A DNA stretch of 64,000 bases from contig NZ_MJEI01000095.1 in NCBI RefSeq assembly GCF_002095395.1, forward strand, positions 88,215 through 152,214. Direction: 5' to 3'. This stretch comes from Williamsia sp. 1135 (GTDB lineage: Bacteria; Actinomycetota; Actinomycetes; Mycobacteriales; Mycobacteriaceae). This document shows positions 54,802 through 64,000 of the stretch, one piece after another (the stretch's first letter is position 1; each line of letters begins with the position of its first letter). The notes beneath the pieces were generated by a model. The model had not been told where the DNA came from. It made no database searches and worked only from the letters and a program-made list of their open reading frames with translations. A program made the position numbers and the translations under genes.

Positions 54802-57800
54802 ATGCGCTACCAGCTACTCGGCCCGCTCTCCGTTGTCCAGGGGGCGGGCGACGATGCCGTGTCGGTCGATCTCGGCTCGCCGAAACAGCAGACGATCCTG
54901 GCGATTCTGCTGATCAATCGCTGCACTGTCGTGTCCACCGACCGCTTGTCCGACGCGTTGTGGGGCGAGGAGGCACCGCCGAGCGCGATGTCGAGTCTGC
55001 AGGCCTACATCTCGAACCTGCGGCGAGCTCTGCGCGATGACGCGGTCGGGACGTCACCGATCCGGCGGCAGTCGAACGGATACATCATCGACGTCGCCGA
55101 GACCGAGGTCGACGTCAGCGAGTTCCTCGACCTCGCCAACCAGTCCCGGCAGGCGTCCGACGACGAGGCGTGGGCACTCGCCCTCGACACTGCCGATGGG
55201 GCGTTGAACCTCTGGCGCGGCGAGTTGCTCACCGGCCAGCGCGACGAGGAGTGGGTACACACCGAGGCCGCTCGTCTCGAAGAGATCCGCAGCGGGTGCC
55301 GCGAAGTCCGGATCACTGCGCTGTTGGCGCTCGGCAGGCTGGCGCAGGCGCTCGCCGACGTCGTTGCGCTGCGAACCGACCAGCCTTACCGCGACCGCAG
55401 TGCGTGGTTGCACATTCTCGCGCTGCACCGCGCGGGCCGGTCTGCTGAGGCGCTGGACGTCTACGCCGATCACGCCCGCCGCCTCGACACCGACCTCGGT
55501 CTCGAGGCGAGCGCCGAACTTCGCGAACTCCAGGGCGCGGTACTGCGGCACGACCCGGAATTGGCGGCCTGGCCCCGGCGACCCAGTTGGTCGGGAGCGG
55601 GTGAGCTGCGTACGCCGGAACCGACTCCTGCCGTGAATGATTCGACCACGGTACCTGAGGTCTCCGCACCCGGCGGACTCGTCGGAAGGGTCCGCGAACA
55701 GGCGCTGATCGCACGGCTTCTCGACGACGTCGTCGCCGGAGCAACGCGCTGGCTGATCCTGCTCGGGCCGCCGGGGATCGGCAAAACCCGGCTCGCCGAC
55801 GAGGCGGCCCGACGACTGCAGTCGATGGGCGGCCGTGCGATCTGGGCGAGGAACCCCGAGGAGGGGGCGCCGACGTGGTGGCCTGCGCGTCAACTGGTGA
55901 ACGCCTTGGGCACCGACCCGGCCGAAATCCTCGCCACACCTGAGGACGTCGACGCCGACACCGCCCGCTTCACCGCCTATGACCGGATCCAGCGGGTGCT
56001 CGAGGAAGGTGCGGCGACGACCCCTCTCGCGGTGGTGGTCGACGACGCGCAATGGGCCGACTCGATGTCCGTCGGAGCCCTGGCGTCGATGGCGACCTCC
56101 GCCCACCACCATCGGATCGCGTTCGTGATCACGCTCCGCGAGGGCGAGCATCATCCCGCGATCGGGCGATTGCTCAGCGCGGTCGCCCGTGCGACCGGCA
56201 ACCGCCAGATCGTGGTGCCCGCCCTCGACGACGACGAGGCCTCTGCCCTGGCAACGCAGACGGCGGGAGGTGAGCTGACCGACGACGAGGTCATCCGCCT
56301 GGTCCGTCGGACCGGGGGCAACCCGTTGTTCGTGTCCGAGTACGCGCGCCTGTCGCGCGAAGAACGCAACACAGGCGAACTGCCGCTGGCGGTACGTTCG
56401 GTGCTGGGGCTTCGTCTGGCCGGTCTCGATCCCCAGGTACTGAAGACGCTCCGAATGGCGGCGATCATCGGCGACACCATCGACATCGGCGTGCTGTCCC
56501 GGACTATCGATCTCGACATCGACTCGCTGGCAGATCATCTCGACGAGGCCGCCGACGAGCGGATCATCACAGCCGCGCCCGGCAGCGGCGGATACGCATT
56601 CGCGCACGGCCTGCTGCGCGAGGAGGTGCTGGCCCAGATGCCCGCGCTGCGCCGAAAGCGGGCGCATGCCAGGGTTGCCGAAGTCTTGACCGAAAGTGTC
56701 GGCGCCGATGTACTCACCAGGCGGGCACAGCATCTGGTGGCAGCACTGCCTCTCGTCGATCCCGGGGATGCCGTGGCCGCCTGTGCCGGAGCCGCGACCG
56801 ACTCCGCAAGCCGGTGGAACTCCGAGGCCGCTGTGTATTGGTGGCAGCAGGCTCTGGCTGCGTACGAACTATTGCCTGCCGCCGAGCAGATCGACGAGCA
56901 GCGCGACGAGTTGACCGTCGCACTGCTCGAAGCCCTTTCACGCTCGGGGCGCGGGCAAACCGTGCTCGAAACGGTCGAGACGGCGCTGACAGTGGCGGTG
57001 CGAGCCGAAAAGCCCTCGACTGTGGGAAGACTCGCAGGCTCGCTACTGCGCTCCGGGGGCGGCTGGCCGTGGGTCTCGCCGACCAAGGATCCCGCGCCAC
57101 TGCTGCTCCTGCTGGCCAGAGCCGAAAAGGTGGTCGCCGACGACCCCGCGGCCCGGGCCCAGGTGCTGGGGGCGCTAAGCGTCGGGCACAGCTACCATCC
57201 GGATCCGACGCTCGCTCCCGAATTGATCGGGCGAGCACAGGAATACGCCGCAATCGCCAACGACCCGGACATCACCGCCGAGGTCATGATGGCGTGGCTG
57301 ATCACCTTCTCCGGGGTGTCGACCCACGCGGGCGAGGTCATCACGGTGATCGGCGAACTGTTGGCTTTCGAGCACCGCCAAGCGCGCTTCGACGCCGTCA
57401 TCGCCCATTCGATCGCAACAATGGCCGCGTTCACCCTCGGCGACATCGCCGCCGTGCAGGATCATCTACAGCAGGCCATCGCGGGCAGCGAAGAACTGAG
57501 CCTGCCCATCTTGCGTGCACAGTTGCGATGGATGGAGGTGGTGGTCGCGGTCTGGCACGGCGATTTCGAGCGCGCGGAACACCACCAATCCATTGCCAAA
57601 CGGGTGCACGAGCAGACCGAGCTCTACGTGACCGGCCAGTCGACGATGTCGCTGATGGGTCTGCGCCGTGAGCAGGGTTTCCTCTCGGAGTCGGAGAAAG
57701 TCATGGCCCGCGAACTGATCACCGAGGTCGCCGCCAGTCCCACCGACACCAACATGCTCGGAGTCATCGCCGCAGGATTGGCATCGATCCCCGGGGCACC

Positions 57801-58167
57801 CCTCGACCGCGATCTCGCCAACACCCTTGTCCGGCAACGGCAGCGCACCCGCGGTGCGCATGTCTGGTTCACCCTGGGCCACGCCGTGGCGCTCGCCCAC
57901 GTCGTCGCCGACTTCGGACTGATCGAGCACGCTTCCGATTTCATCACCGAACTCGAGCCATTCACCGACGGTGTCGGCGCGATTGGGCAACTCGCCGCCG
58001 TCGGCCCGGTGGCCCTTGCCCTCGCGCGGCTGCACATGCTGGTCGGGAACCGCGCGGCGGCAGTGGAGTTGGTGGCCACCGCAAGAGGAATAGCCGAGCG
58101 ATCCGGCGGCGTTCCGACCATGGAACGATGCCGGATCCTCGACGAGCAACTTCGCCGAATCGACTGA
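54802..58167 (+). CDS. BTAD/AAA-ATPase transcriptional regulator (SARP-like, large)
   Basis: A 1,121-residue regulator. An OmpR-type DNA-binding domain (QLLGPLSVV; RLSDALWGEEAPPSAMSSLQ) is followed by a BTAD repeat domain (to ~residue 250). The NTPase has Walker A GPPGIGKTR at 322-330, Walker B around D414 (AVVVDDAQWAD), then a long alpha-helical TPR-like C-terminus. Such SARP/AfsR-type proteins activate antibiotic or catabolic clusters. No C-terminal LuxR HTH is seen. Start ATG 54802 (MRYQLLGPLSV) aligns with its paralogue at 60220. Confidence 0.88.
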   Translation: MRYQLLGPLSVVQGAGDDAVSVDLGSPKQQTILAILLINRCTVVSTDRLSDALWGEEAPPSAMSSLQAYISNLRRALRDDAVGTSPIRRQSNGYIIDVAETEVDVSEFLDLANQSRQASDDEAWALALDTADGALNLWRGELLTGQRDEEWVHTEAARLEEIRSGCREVRITALLALGRLAQALADVVALRTDQPYRDRSAWLHILALHRAGRSAEALDVYADHARRLDTDLGLEASAELRELQGAVLRHDPELAAWPRRPSWSGAGELRTPEPTPAVNDSTTVPEVSAPGGLVGRVREQALIARLLDDVVAGATRWLILLGPPGIGKTRLADEAARRLQSMGGRAIWARNPEEGAPTWWPARQLVNALGTDPAEILATPEDVDADTARFTAYDRIQRVLEEGAATTPLAVVVDDAQWADSMSVGALASMATSAHHHRIAFVITLREGEHHPAIGRLLSAVARATGNRQIVVPALDDDEASALATQTAGGELTDDEVIRLVRRTGGNPLFVSEYARLSREERNTGELPLAVRSVLGLRLAGLDPQVLKTLRMAAIIGDTIDIGVLSRTIDLDIDSLADHLDEAADERIITAAPGSGGYAFAHGLLREEVLAQMPALRRKRAHARVAEVLTESVGADVLTRRAQHLVAALPLVDPGDAVAACAGAATDSASRWNSEAAVYWWQQALAAYELLPAAEQIDEQRDELTVALLEALSRSGRGQTVLETVETALTVAVRAEKPSTVGRLAGSLLRSGGGWPWVSPTKDPAPLLLLLARAEKVVADDPAARAQVLGALSVGHSYHPDPTLAPELIGRAQEYAAIANDPDITAEVMMAWLITFSGVSTHAGEVITVIGELLAFEHRQARFDAVIAHSIATMAAFTLGDIAAVQDHLQQAIAGSEELSLPILRAQLRWMEVVVAVWHGDFERAEHHQSIAKRVHEQTELYVTGQSTMSLMGLRREQGFLSESEKVMARELITEVAASPTDTNMLGVIAAGLASIPGAPLDRDLANTLVRQRQRTRGAHVWFTLGHAVALAHVVADFGLIEHASDFITELEPFTDGVGAIGQLAAVGPVALALARLHMLVGNRAAAVELVATARGIAERSGGVPTMERCRILDEQLRRID

Positions 58168-58248
58168 CATCGCCGGCAAATAAACCTGTTTCAGTCACCT
58201 TCGGCCGTCTTGGCTGAATTGTCGGACCCTCGTGGCATAGTCGACAAC

Positions 58249-60150
58249 ATGTTCGAAGAGCGGATGGAAGCAGCGTTCCGGGGTCTGGGGGTGTCGACCC
58301 CAAGTCTGCTGCGCCCGCGCGAACTCACCACATCGATGCAACAGCTCGCCCAGGTGAAAGGTCTTGCCGCGTGGTCTGAATACGCAACTGCTGCCGAGAT
58401 TCATCGCCAGTTGGCCGAACCCACGGCCGAGGTCGACGTGCGCCAACTCGACGGGTGGGCGCAATGCTCAGCACGGGTCGGAGCCGCGCTGGGAGTCACA
58501 TTGGGATTGGCGGACAGCATCATTCGACGTGGTCTGGCATTGCGCGACCGACTGCCGCAGGTGAACGACGCACTGCGCGCCGGCCGGGTCGCGCCCCACC
58601 ACATCGGCGATATCGTCTCGCGCACTGAACTGGTCGACGGCATGCCCTGGTCGGCGTCGGTGGACGCAGAGATCGCCGAGATGTTGTGGCGCGATGGCGC
58701 CTGGTCCGCAGACCGGATGCGCAACATGGTCGACCAGATCGTGTTCCGCCACGACCCTGAGGGCGTCCGGGAACGACGAGCCCGGGCACAGGACGGCCGG
58801 AACTTCAAGCGGTACGCGACCGCCGATGGGATGGCTGATGTCGTGGCGTCGATGACCGCCGAGAATGCGCTACTTCTGGAGAAGCGGGTGCAGCAGTTGG
58901 CCTCTCAGGTCTGCGCGAACGACCCCCGCACGACGCCGCAGCGTCTGTCGGATGCGATGTTCTGCGCCACCATGGACGTCGCCTTCCTCTGCCAGTGCGG
59001 AGATTCCGAAGGTTGTGAGTTCGCGCGTCCGCACGACGGTGACAGTGACGGTGACAGTGACGGTGACAGCGATGGCGGCACACAGTTCGTGGTTCACGTC
59101 GTGATGGACCAAGCGACCGTCGAAGGGCGCGCCAACAACGCCGCACTGATGGACGGTCATGGAGTGATCTCCGGTGACCACGCCCGCGAGATCGCCCGCC
59201 GACCCGACGCCCGCATCGCCCCCCTCGGTGGCGAGCTGGCGAAGGACGTCCTCGATCAGCCGTCATCGGTGCCCGACTCTGCCGCCGATGACCTGCATAC
59301 CCCTGCGGCGAAAGAAGTGAGCCCCGAGGAGCTGCTCGACGAGATCAAGCGCCTGGTCAAGGCCAAAGAAGACGCAAAGCGTCCGGCAGGGGAGGGCGAC
59401 GAGAAGACTTCGCCGCATACCGAACGAACATCGCCGGAAACCGAACGAACAGTTGGCCTCGCACGCCCCGATGACGCCGATTCGCGGGCAGAGCCAGCTG
59501 AGCGCTCTGAGCCAGAGGCGGAATCGGTCGCTGCAGACGCGCCCCCGAACCGGGCCGAACGTCGCCGGCGGCGCAAACGGAAAACCCAGACAGTGCTGCC
59601 GACGTCTCAACCGGGCAACGCCTACCGGTTGTCCGCTGCCCTCAACAGATTCGTCCGGATCCGTGATGCCTACTGCACCTTCCCCGGCTGCCGACGGCCC
59701 GCCTGGAAATCAGAAGCCGACCACACCGACGAATACGACCACGACAACCCCGCCGCCGGGGGACAAACCTGCGCCGAAGACACCAAATGCCTCTGCAAGT
59801 TTCATCATCTGCTGAAGACCTTCGGTAACTGGATCGATCTTCAGGACACGGACGCGAACGGACGTACCCGCATCGTCTTCATCAGTCCCGAAGGAGTTCG
59901 ATTCCACGGACCGGCATGGTCCGGAGAAGACCTCTTCCCCGCGCTACTCGACATGACCTGGCGCGACCCCGGACCTCCCCGGGGTGCCCCACCCGACATG
60001 CCATCGCGTCGGCGAACCCGCCTCGCGGACAAATACGCCCGCCGCCGCGCAGAACGGAACCGCAACCGCCACCTCATCGAAACGCCTGAACCACCGCCGC
60101 CTCCACCGGAACCGTCATCTGACCTCGACGGGCCGCCGCCTCCGTTCTGA
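58249..60150 (+). CDS. DUF222 / HNH endonuclease protein (13E12-repeat family)
   Basis: A 633-residue protein. The N-terminal ~250 residues are DUF222. An acidic DGDSDGDSDGDSDGG tract encoded by a 12-bp DNA repeat (near 59035) and a long charged linker separate it from an HNH nuclease at the C-terminus, with C476, DH at 491-492, and HH at 519-520 in CKFHHLLKT. These genes are abundant and mobile-looking in mycobacteria and Gordonia. ATG 58249 was chosen with a short leader; a TTG at 58210 would add 13 residues. Confidence 0.88.
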   Translation: MFEERMEAAFRGLGVSTPSLLRPRELTTSMQQLAQVKGLAAWSEYATAAEIHRQLAEPTAEVDVRQLDGWAQCSARVGAALGVTLGLADSIIRRGLALRDRLPQVNDALRAGRVAPHHIGDIVSRTELVDGMPWSASVDAEIAEMLWRDGAWSADRMRNMVDQIVFRHDPEGVRERRARAQDGRNFKRYATADGMADVVASMTAENALLLEKRVQQLASQVCANDPRTTPQRLSDAMFCATMDVAFLCQCGDSEGCEFARPHDGDSDGDSDGDSDGGTQFVVHVVMDQATVEGRANNAALMDGHGVISGDHAREIARRPDARIAPLGGELAKDVLDQPSSVPDSAADDLHTPAAKEVSPEELLDEIKRLVKAKEDAKRPAGEGDEKTSPHTERTSPETERTVGLARPDDADSRAEPAERSEPEAESVAADAPPNRAERRRRRKRKTQTVLPTSQPGNAYRLSAALNRFVRIRDAYCTFPGCRRPAWKSEADHTDEYDHDNPAAGGQTCAEDTKCLCKFHHLLKTFGNWIDLQDTDANGRTRIVFISPEGVRFHGPAWSGEDLFPALLDMTWRDPGPPRGAPPDMPSRRRTRLADKYARRRAERNRNRHLIETPEPPPPPPEPSSDLDGPPPPF

Positions 60151-60219
60151 CGGCGGACATCTGTTCGAACGACAACGCAAGGGCAGACGGCACACCCGCG
60201 GGCTAAAGTCGAAAAAATC

Positions 60220-62595
60220 ATGCGCTATCAGCTGCTCGGCCCACTCGCTGCGGTCCGCACCGACTCCGGCGAGTCGGTCGACCTCGGTTCGCCGAAACAG
60301 CGAATGGTGCTGGCACTGTTGCTGATCCACCGGGGTACCGTCGTGTCCACCGACCGACTGACCGATGCACTCTGGGGCGAGAGCGCCCCACCGAGCGCCG
60401 CCTCCAGCCTCCAGGCGTACATGTCCAACCTACGGCGCGCTCTGCGCAGTGACTCCGCCGGCTCGTCCCCCATTCGCAGGCAAACGCCCGGGTACGTCTT
60501 CGACGTCCCCGCCGGCGACGTCGATGTCTCCGAGTTCACCGACGCCGCGGCCGCCGCGCACAGGTGCGCGCTGGCCCATGATTGGCAGCCTGCCCTCGAT
60601 GCGGCGGACCACGCGCTGTCACTCTGGCGGGGCCCCCTGCTCAGCGGCATGGCCGATGAAGAATGGGTCCGGCTCGAGGCCCGCGGACTCGAGGAGATCC
60701 GCAGCGACTGCCGCGAGAACCGGATCACCGCATTGCTCGCGGTGAACCGGATCGCCGACGCACTCGTCGAGGTGGCCACCCTGCGTGATGCCCAACCCTT
60801 CCGCGATCGCAGTTGCTGGCTGCACATGCTCGCCCTGCACCGGGCGGGCCGCTCCCCGGAGGCCCTGGATATCTTCGCCGAACACTCCGATCGCCTCGAC
60901 GCCGAGCTCGGTCTCGAACCGGGCACCGAACTGCGTGAGCTGCAGTCGGCCATCCTGCGACACGATCCGGAACTCATTGCGTGGCCGCGCAGGCCTGGCT
61001 GGTCCGGTGCGGCCGAACTGCAGTCACCGACTGCCGTGCGTCCCGGCAACGCCGTCGACGTCATCGCAGCGCCTGGCGGCAGCTCGATCGTCGGTCGTGG
61101 CCGCGAGATCGAGCAGATCGATCAGCTACTCGACGACGTCGTGGCAGGCGGCACGCGGTGGATGATCCTGATGGGACCGCCCGGGATCGGGAAGACCCGC
61201 CTGGCCGAGGAAGCAGCCGCGCGGCTCCGCCAGAGGGGTGGCCGCGACGTGTGGGCGCGCAGCCCCGAGGAAGGTGCCCCGGCCTGGTGGCCGGCCCGGC
61301 AGCTGGTCGGCGCGCTGGGCGGCGACCCGGATGAGGTGTTGTCCATCCCCACCGACGTCGATCCCGACACCGCGCGCTTCACCACCTATGAGCGCGTGCA
61401 ACGCCTCATCGAGAACGCGGCCGCGTCGGCGCCGCTGATGGTCGTGATGGACGACGCCCAGTGGGCGGATCCGATGTCGCTCGGTGCACTCGCCTTCATG
61501 GCCACAGCCCTGCGGGGACATCGGGTGGCCGTGGTGGTCACGATCCGTGAGGGCGAGGGCAGCGCGGCGCTCGGCAGGCTGAGCAGCGCGGTCGCCCGAG
61601 GCGAGGGCAACCGCCAGATCGTGGTGCCGGCGTTGGGCGCCCACGACATCGCGGCGCTGGCAACCCAGGTCGCCGACGACACCATCGGCGAACGTGAGAT
61701 CGAGGTGCTGGCAGCGCGCACTGCCGGCAACCCCCTGTTCATCTCTGAGTACGCCCGGTTGTCGAGCCAGGAACGGATGGGTGGCGAGATCCCGCTCGCG
61801 GTCCGCTCCGTGCTCGGCCGCCGGCTTGCCGGGCTCGGCGTAGAGGTTCTGAAGATCTTGCGAACCGCAGCGGTCATCGGCGACGACATCGACATCGGTC
61901 TGCTCTCTGCCACAACGCAACTCGATATCGACGAGCTCGCCGACCACCTCGACGCCGCGGCGGACGACCGGATCATCGTGCCTGCGCGCGGAGCCGATGG
62001 TTACACCTTCGCCCACGGGTTGCTGCGTGAAGAGATACTCGCGGGAATGCCACCGCTTCAGCGCAAACGGACCCACGGCCGGGTTGCGGCCGCCCTCGAG
62101 AGCGGCGGCATCGGCACCGACCTGCTCAGCCGTCGTGCCACCCACCTGCTGGCCGCACTACCGCTGGTCGACGTCGGCGAGGCGGTACAGGCCTGCCGGA
62201 CCGCGGCCGAGGAGGCCGCCGATCGATGGAGTTCGGAGACAGCGGCCCTCTGGTGGCAACGAGCCCTCGACACCTATGACTCACTACCGCAACAACGTTC
62301 GGTCGACATCGAACGCGACGATCTGATGCTCGCGCTGCTCGAGGCCCTCTCCCGCGCCGGCCGGGGACAGACCGTCCTCGACACCGTCGAGTCGCAGCTG
62401 GTCGCCGCGATGCGGGAAGGCCGCACTGCGACCGCGGGGAAGCTGGCGGGCTCACTCCTGCGCTCGAGTGGTGGATGGCCCTGGCTGGCGCCCAGCGAAG
62501 ATCCCGGTCCGCTGCTGGCGGTCCTCGAACAACTCGACGGCTTCGTCGCCGACGACCCCGTCGCCCACGCCCAGGTCCTAGTACTACAGCCGTAG
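60220..62595 (+). CDS. BTAD/AAA-ATPase regulator, second copy, truncated by an insertion sequence
   Basis: The first ~786 residues are clearly homologous to the gene at 54802: QLLGPLAAV start, Walker A GPPGIGKTR at 319-327, Walker B VMDDAQWAD near 411, and matching helices. At 62577 the frame enters the target site CTAG and the IS end, adding VLQP before a TAG in the terminal repeat. In the intact paralogue the same place reads QVLGALSV, and the CTAG target fits codons Leu-Gly, so the gene was cut there. The missing ~330 residues would lie beyond the window. Likely a pseudogene, although the DNA-binding and ATPase domains survive. Confidence 0.85.
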   Translation: MRYQLLGPLAAVRTDSGESVDLGSPKQRMVLALLLIHRGTVVSTDRLTDALWGESAPPSAASSLQAYMSNLRRALRSDSAGSSPIRRQTPGYVFDVPAGDVDVSEFTDAAAAAHRCALAHDWQPALDAADHALSLWRGPLLSGMADEEWVRLEARGLEEIRSDCRENRITALLAVNRIADALVEVATLRDAQPFRDRSCWLHMLALHRAGRSPEALDIFAEHSDRLDAELGLEPGTELRELQSAILRHDPELIAWPRRPGWSGAAELQSPTAVRPGNAVDVIAAPGGSSIVGRGREIEQIDQLLDDVVAGGTRWMILMGPPGIGKTRLAEEAAARLRQRGGRDVWARSPEEGAPAWWPARQLVGALGGDPDEVLSIPTDVDPDTARFTTYERVQRLIENAAASAPLMVVMDDAQWADPMSLGALAFMATALRGHRVAVVVTIREGEGSAALGRLSSAVARGEGNRQIVVPALGAHDIAALATQVADDTIGEREIEVLAARTAGNPLFISEYARLSSQERMGGEIPLAVRSVLGRRLAGLGVEVLKILRTAAVIGDDIDIGLLSATTQLDIDELADHLDAAADDRIIVPARGADGYTFAHGLLREEILAGMPPLQRKRTHGRVAAALESGGIGTDLLSRRATHLLAALPLVDVGEAVQACRTAAEEAADRWSSETAALWWQRALDTYDSLPQQRSVDIERDDLMLALLEALSRAGRGQTVLDTVESQLVAAMREGRTATAGKLAGSLLRSSGGWPWLAPSEDPGPLLAVLEQLDGFVADDPVAHAQVLVLQP

Positions 62596-62600
62596 ATAGG
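62582..62600. repeat. Left terminal inverted repeat of the IS701-family element
   Basis: TACTACAGCCGTAGATAGG; provides the stop codon TAG (62593-62595) for the truncated regulator. Two nucleotides separate it from the transposase stop. Confidence 0.9.
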
Positions 62601-62602
62601 GT

Positions 62603-63949
62603 TCATTGTTGTTGTGACCTGCGTTGATAGTGGTGTTGTCGGGCTCGGTATTGGTGTTTTCGTCGCCAGAGTGACCAGCGGAGGGGGTCAGCGATGGCAT
62701 GCAGTGGTGTGAGGACGAGGATCGTGAAGAGTTTGCGGAACTCGTTGACCGACAACCGGATCAGTCCAGGTTCTGAGGGTTGGGCCAGGCGTTCAGTGGC
62801 GGTATGCACGGCCAGGAAGGCGTGCGCAGCCATGACCAAGGTAATCCAGCGGTGCCAGGACGTCCACGTCCGCACTTGATGCTGATCCAGACCGGTCAGG
62901 CCTTTGCCGCTCTGGAACGATTCCTCGACCGTCCACCGCCGCCCGGCGACTCGGACGTACTGGTTCAGCGGCACCGGTGCCGGGCTGTAGCAGCGATAGA
63001 AGGCGAGCTCGCCGGAGCTATCGTTGCGCCGCACCAACACGTGACAGAGGCCAACATCGGGACGCTCGGTGGTCGCGATCAAGGCCCAGGAGTACCAGCG
63101 GTGTCCTTTGCTACCGGCGCCGGCAGACATCTTGTGCCAGGACCGCGGCGGTAGATTCTCAGCAAGGGCATCGACCCGGATCTTCCCGGCGGCTGTGGGG
63201 ACCTGCCGATTGCATCCGACGGCCAGGACGTAGCCGATCTGTCTGTTGTGCAACGCTTTTCGTAGGTTCGGGTCTGCGCCGTACACTTCATCGCCAGCGA
63301 CCCACGAGGCCGGAACGTCGGCGTCGAGGGCCGCCTCGACCAGCGTGGTTGCCAGGGCTGGTTTGGTAGCGAACTCGACCGTGTCAGGGACCCCGGCCTT
63401 GGTCCTTCGCTGCGGGTCGGTGGCCCAGGTGTGCTGCGGCAGGTACAGCGCTCGGTCGATCAGGGTGTGTCCGCGAGCGGCGGCGTAGGTCAGGTAGACC
63501 GCGACCTGACAGTTCTCCGTGCGTCCGGCGGTTCCGGTGTACTGGCGTTGTACCCCAACGGTGTTGGTGCCCTTCTTCAAGTCGCCGGTCTCATCAACGA
63601 CAAGCACCGCATCAGGGTCGGCCAGGTGGTCGATGACATAGCTGCGAACGTCATCGCGGACCAGATCAGCGTCCCATTTAGCGCGGGACAGCAAGTGCTG
63701 CAGTCGGTCAGGGGTGCCATGGCCCGATAGTTCGGCGATAGTCCAGCAGTTCTTGGAACCTATATCGGCCAGCAAACCCAGCACCAGCGCACCGGCGTTG
63801 CGTCGTGCTTCGACCCGCGCGAACCGCGACGAGAACGACTCCAACAACCCATCCAGGCCCGCATGCCACCGCTCATGGTCTACCCTCAGTGCTGCGGTTG
63901 CCGCAGCTGATCTGGATGTCTTCACAAACTCGAGATCATGCCGCGGCAA
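62603..63949 (-). CDS. IS701-family transposase
   Basis: A DDE transposase of about 448 residues: D119 in VLVVDETGDLKKG, D220 in WVAGDEVYG, and E342/E343 in WTVEESFQSGKG followed by GLDQHQVR. A basic C-terminus (RRKHQYRARQHHYQRRSQQQ) and an N-terminal helical domain are present. Cut-and-paste transposition of IS701 elements gives 4-bp duplications. TTG 63949 is the furthest usable start; GTG 63925 is possible. Confidence 0.92.
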   Translation of the reverse strand: MPRHDLEFVKTSRSAAATAALRVDHERWHAGLDGLLESFSSRFARVEARRNAGALVLGLLADIGSKNCWTIAELSGHGTPDRLQHLLSRAKWDADLVRDDVRSYVIDHLADPDAVLVVDETGDLKKGTNTVGVQRQYTGTAGRTENCQVAVYLTYAAARGHTLIDRALYLPQHTWATDPQRRTKAGVPDTVEFATKPALATTLVEAALDADVPASWVAGDEVYGADPNLRKALHNRQIGYVLAVGCNRQVPTAAGKIRVDALAENLPPRSWHKMSAGAGSKGHRWYSWALIATTERPDVGLCHVLVRRNDSSGELAFYRCYSPAPVPLNQYVRVAGRRWTVEESFQSGKGLTGLDQHQVRTWTSWHRWITLVMAAHAFLAVHTATERLAQPSEPGLIRLSVNEFRKLFTILVLTPLHAIADPLRWSLWRRKHQYRARQHHYQRRSQQQ

Positions 63950-63981
63950 CCGCGCCTACCAGCGCAAACACGCCGAAACTA

Positions 63982-64000
63982 CCTATCTACGGCTGTAGTA
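63982..64000. repeat. Right terminal inverted repeat of the IS701-family element
   Basis: CCTATCTACGGCTGTAGTA, the exact reverse complement of the left repeat. Ends at the window boundary. Confidence 0.9.

Larger units (their letters stand above)
62582..64000. mobile_element. Complete IS701-family insertion sequence, 1,419 bp
   Basis: The element is bounded by perfect 19-bp terminal inverted repeats: TACTACAGCCGTAGATAGG at 62582-62600 and its complement at 63982-64000. Upstream is CTAG, fitting the YTAR 4-bp target of this family; the second copy lies outside the window. It carries one transposase gene, opposite to the disrupted BTAD gene. It ends with the last base of the window. Confidence 0.93.

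Overview
The window is high-GC actinobacterial DNA. The best fit is a member of the Mycobacteriales close to Gordonia (inference). The main reason is gene order: from about 19 to 47 kb it follows the Mycobacterium tuberculosis Rv0486-Rv0512 neighbourhood (mshA, YbjN, phosphoglycerate mutase, senX3/regX3, a Ppx/GppA phosphatase, a Pro-rich membrane protein, sugar isomerase, thioesterase, proC, a BldC-like regulator, the 33-residue protein bS22, an epimerase, an acyltransferase, a HAD hydrolase, a glutaredoxin, and hemA-hemC-hemD-hemB). A rex gene precedes hemA, as in Streptomyces. GTG and TTG starts, 4-nt stop/start overlaps, a DUF222/HNH (13E12-type) gene and an IS701-family element fit the same group.

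Layout. 1-0.6 kb: tail of an unrecognised gene. 0.8-9.7 kb: a divergent PucR regulator and a tight operon (aminobutyraldehyde dehydrogenase, GABA transaminase, copper amine oxidase, succinate-semialdehyde dehydrogenase, agmatine deiminase) that can take putrescine to succinate. 9.8-14.3 kb: an NCS1 permease, a second PucR regulator, a yeast-type cytosine deaminase and an atypical 2OG-Fe(II) oxygenase. 14.5-16.5 kb: an acyl-CoA oxidase/dehydrogenase. 16.6-18.9 kb: small membrane proteins and a hypothetical protein with an internal duplication. 19-25 kb: the rex-hemA-hemC-cobA/hemD-hemB operon, with a perfect Rex operator upstream. 25-40.7 kb: the M. tuberculosis-like conserved block. 41-44 kb: an MFS exporter and a CoA ligase. 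44.4-47.3 kb: mycothiol gene mshA with its two neighbours. 47.4-48.4 kb: a pirin. 48.5-51.7 kb: dialkylglycine decarboxylase, a leaderless cytochrome P450 and its TetR repressor, with an obvious operator. 51.8-54.6 kb: a zinc/manganese ABC importer. 54.8-62.6 kb: two paralogous BTAD/AAA regulators flanking an HNH gene, the second cut off by a 1,419-bp IS701-family element whose right end coincides with the last base of the window.

Three features stand out as structure beyond ordinary genes. First, short tandem repeats, several in steps of 3 nt, sit in or next to many genes (17.5, 25.25, 25.6, 40.7, 52.8, 54.6 and 59.0 kb), and two distant copies (40.7 and 54.6 kb) belong to the same 21-bp, heptad-periodic family. 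Second, very long near-perfect hairpins lie between several convergent genes. Third, clear operator sequences can be read directly for Rex and for the P450/TetR operon, with weaker candidates for Zur, the MFS gene and the pirin gene. I saw no rRNA, tRNA, CRISPR array or prophage.
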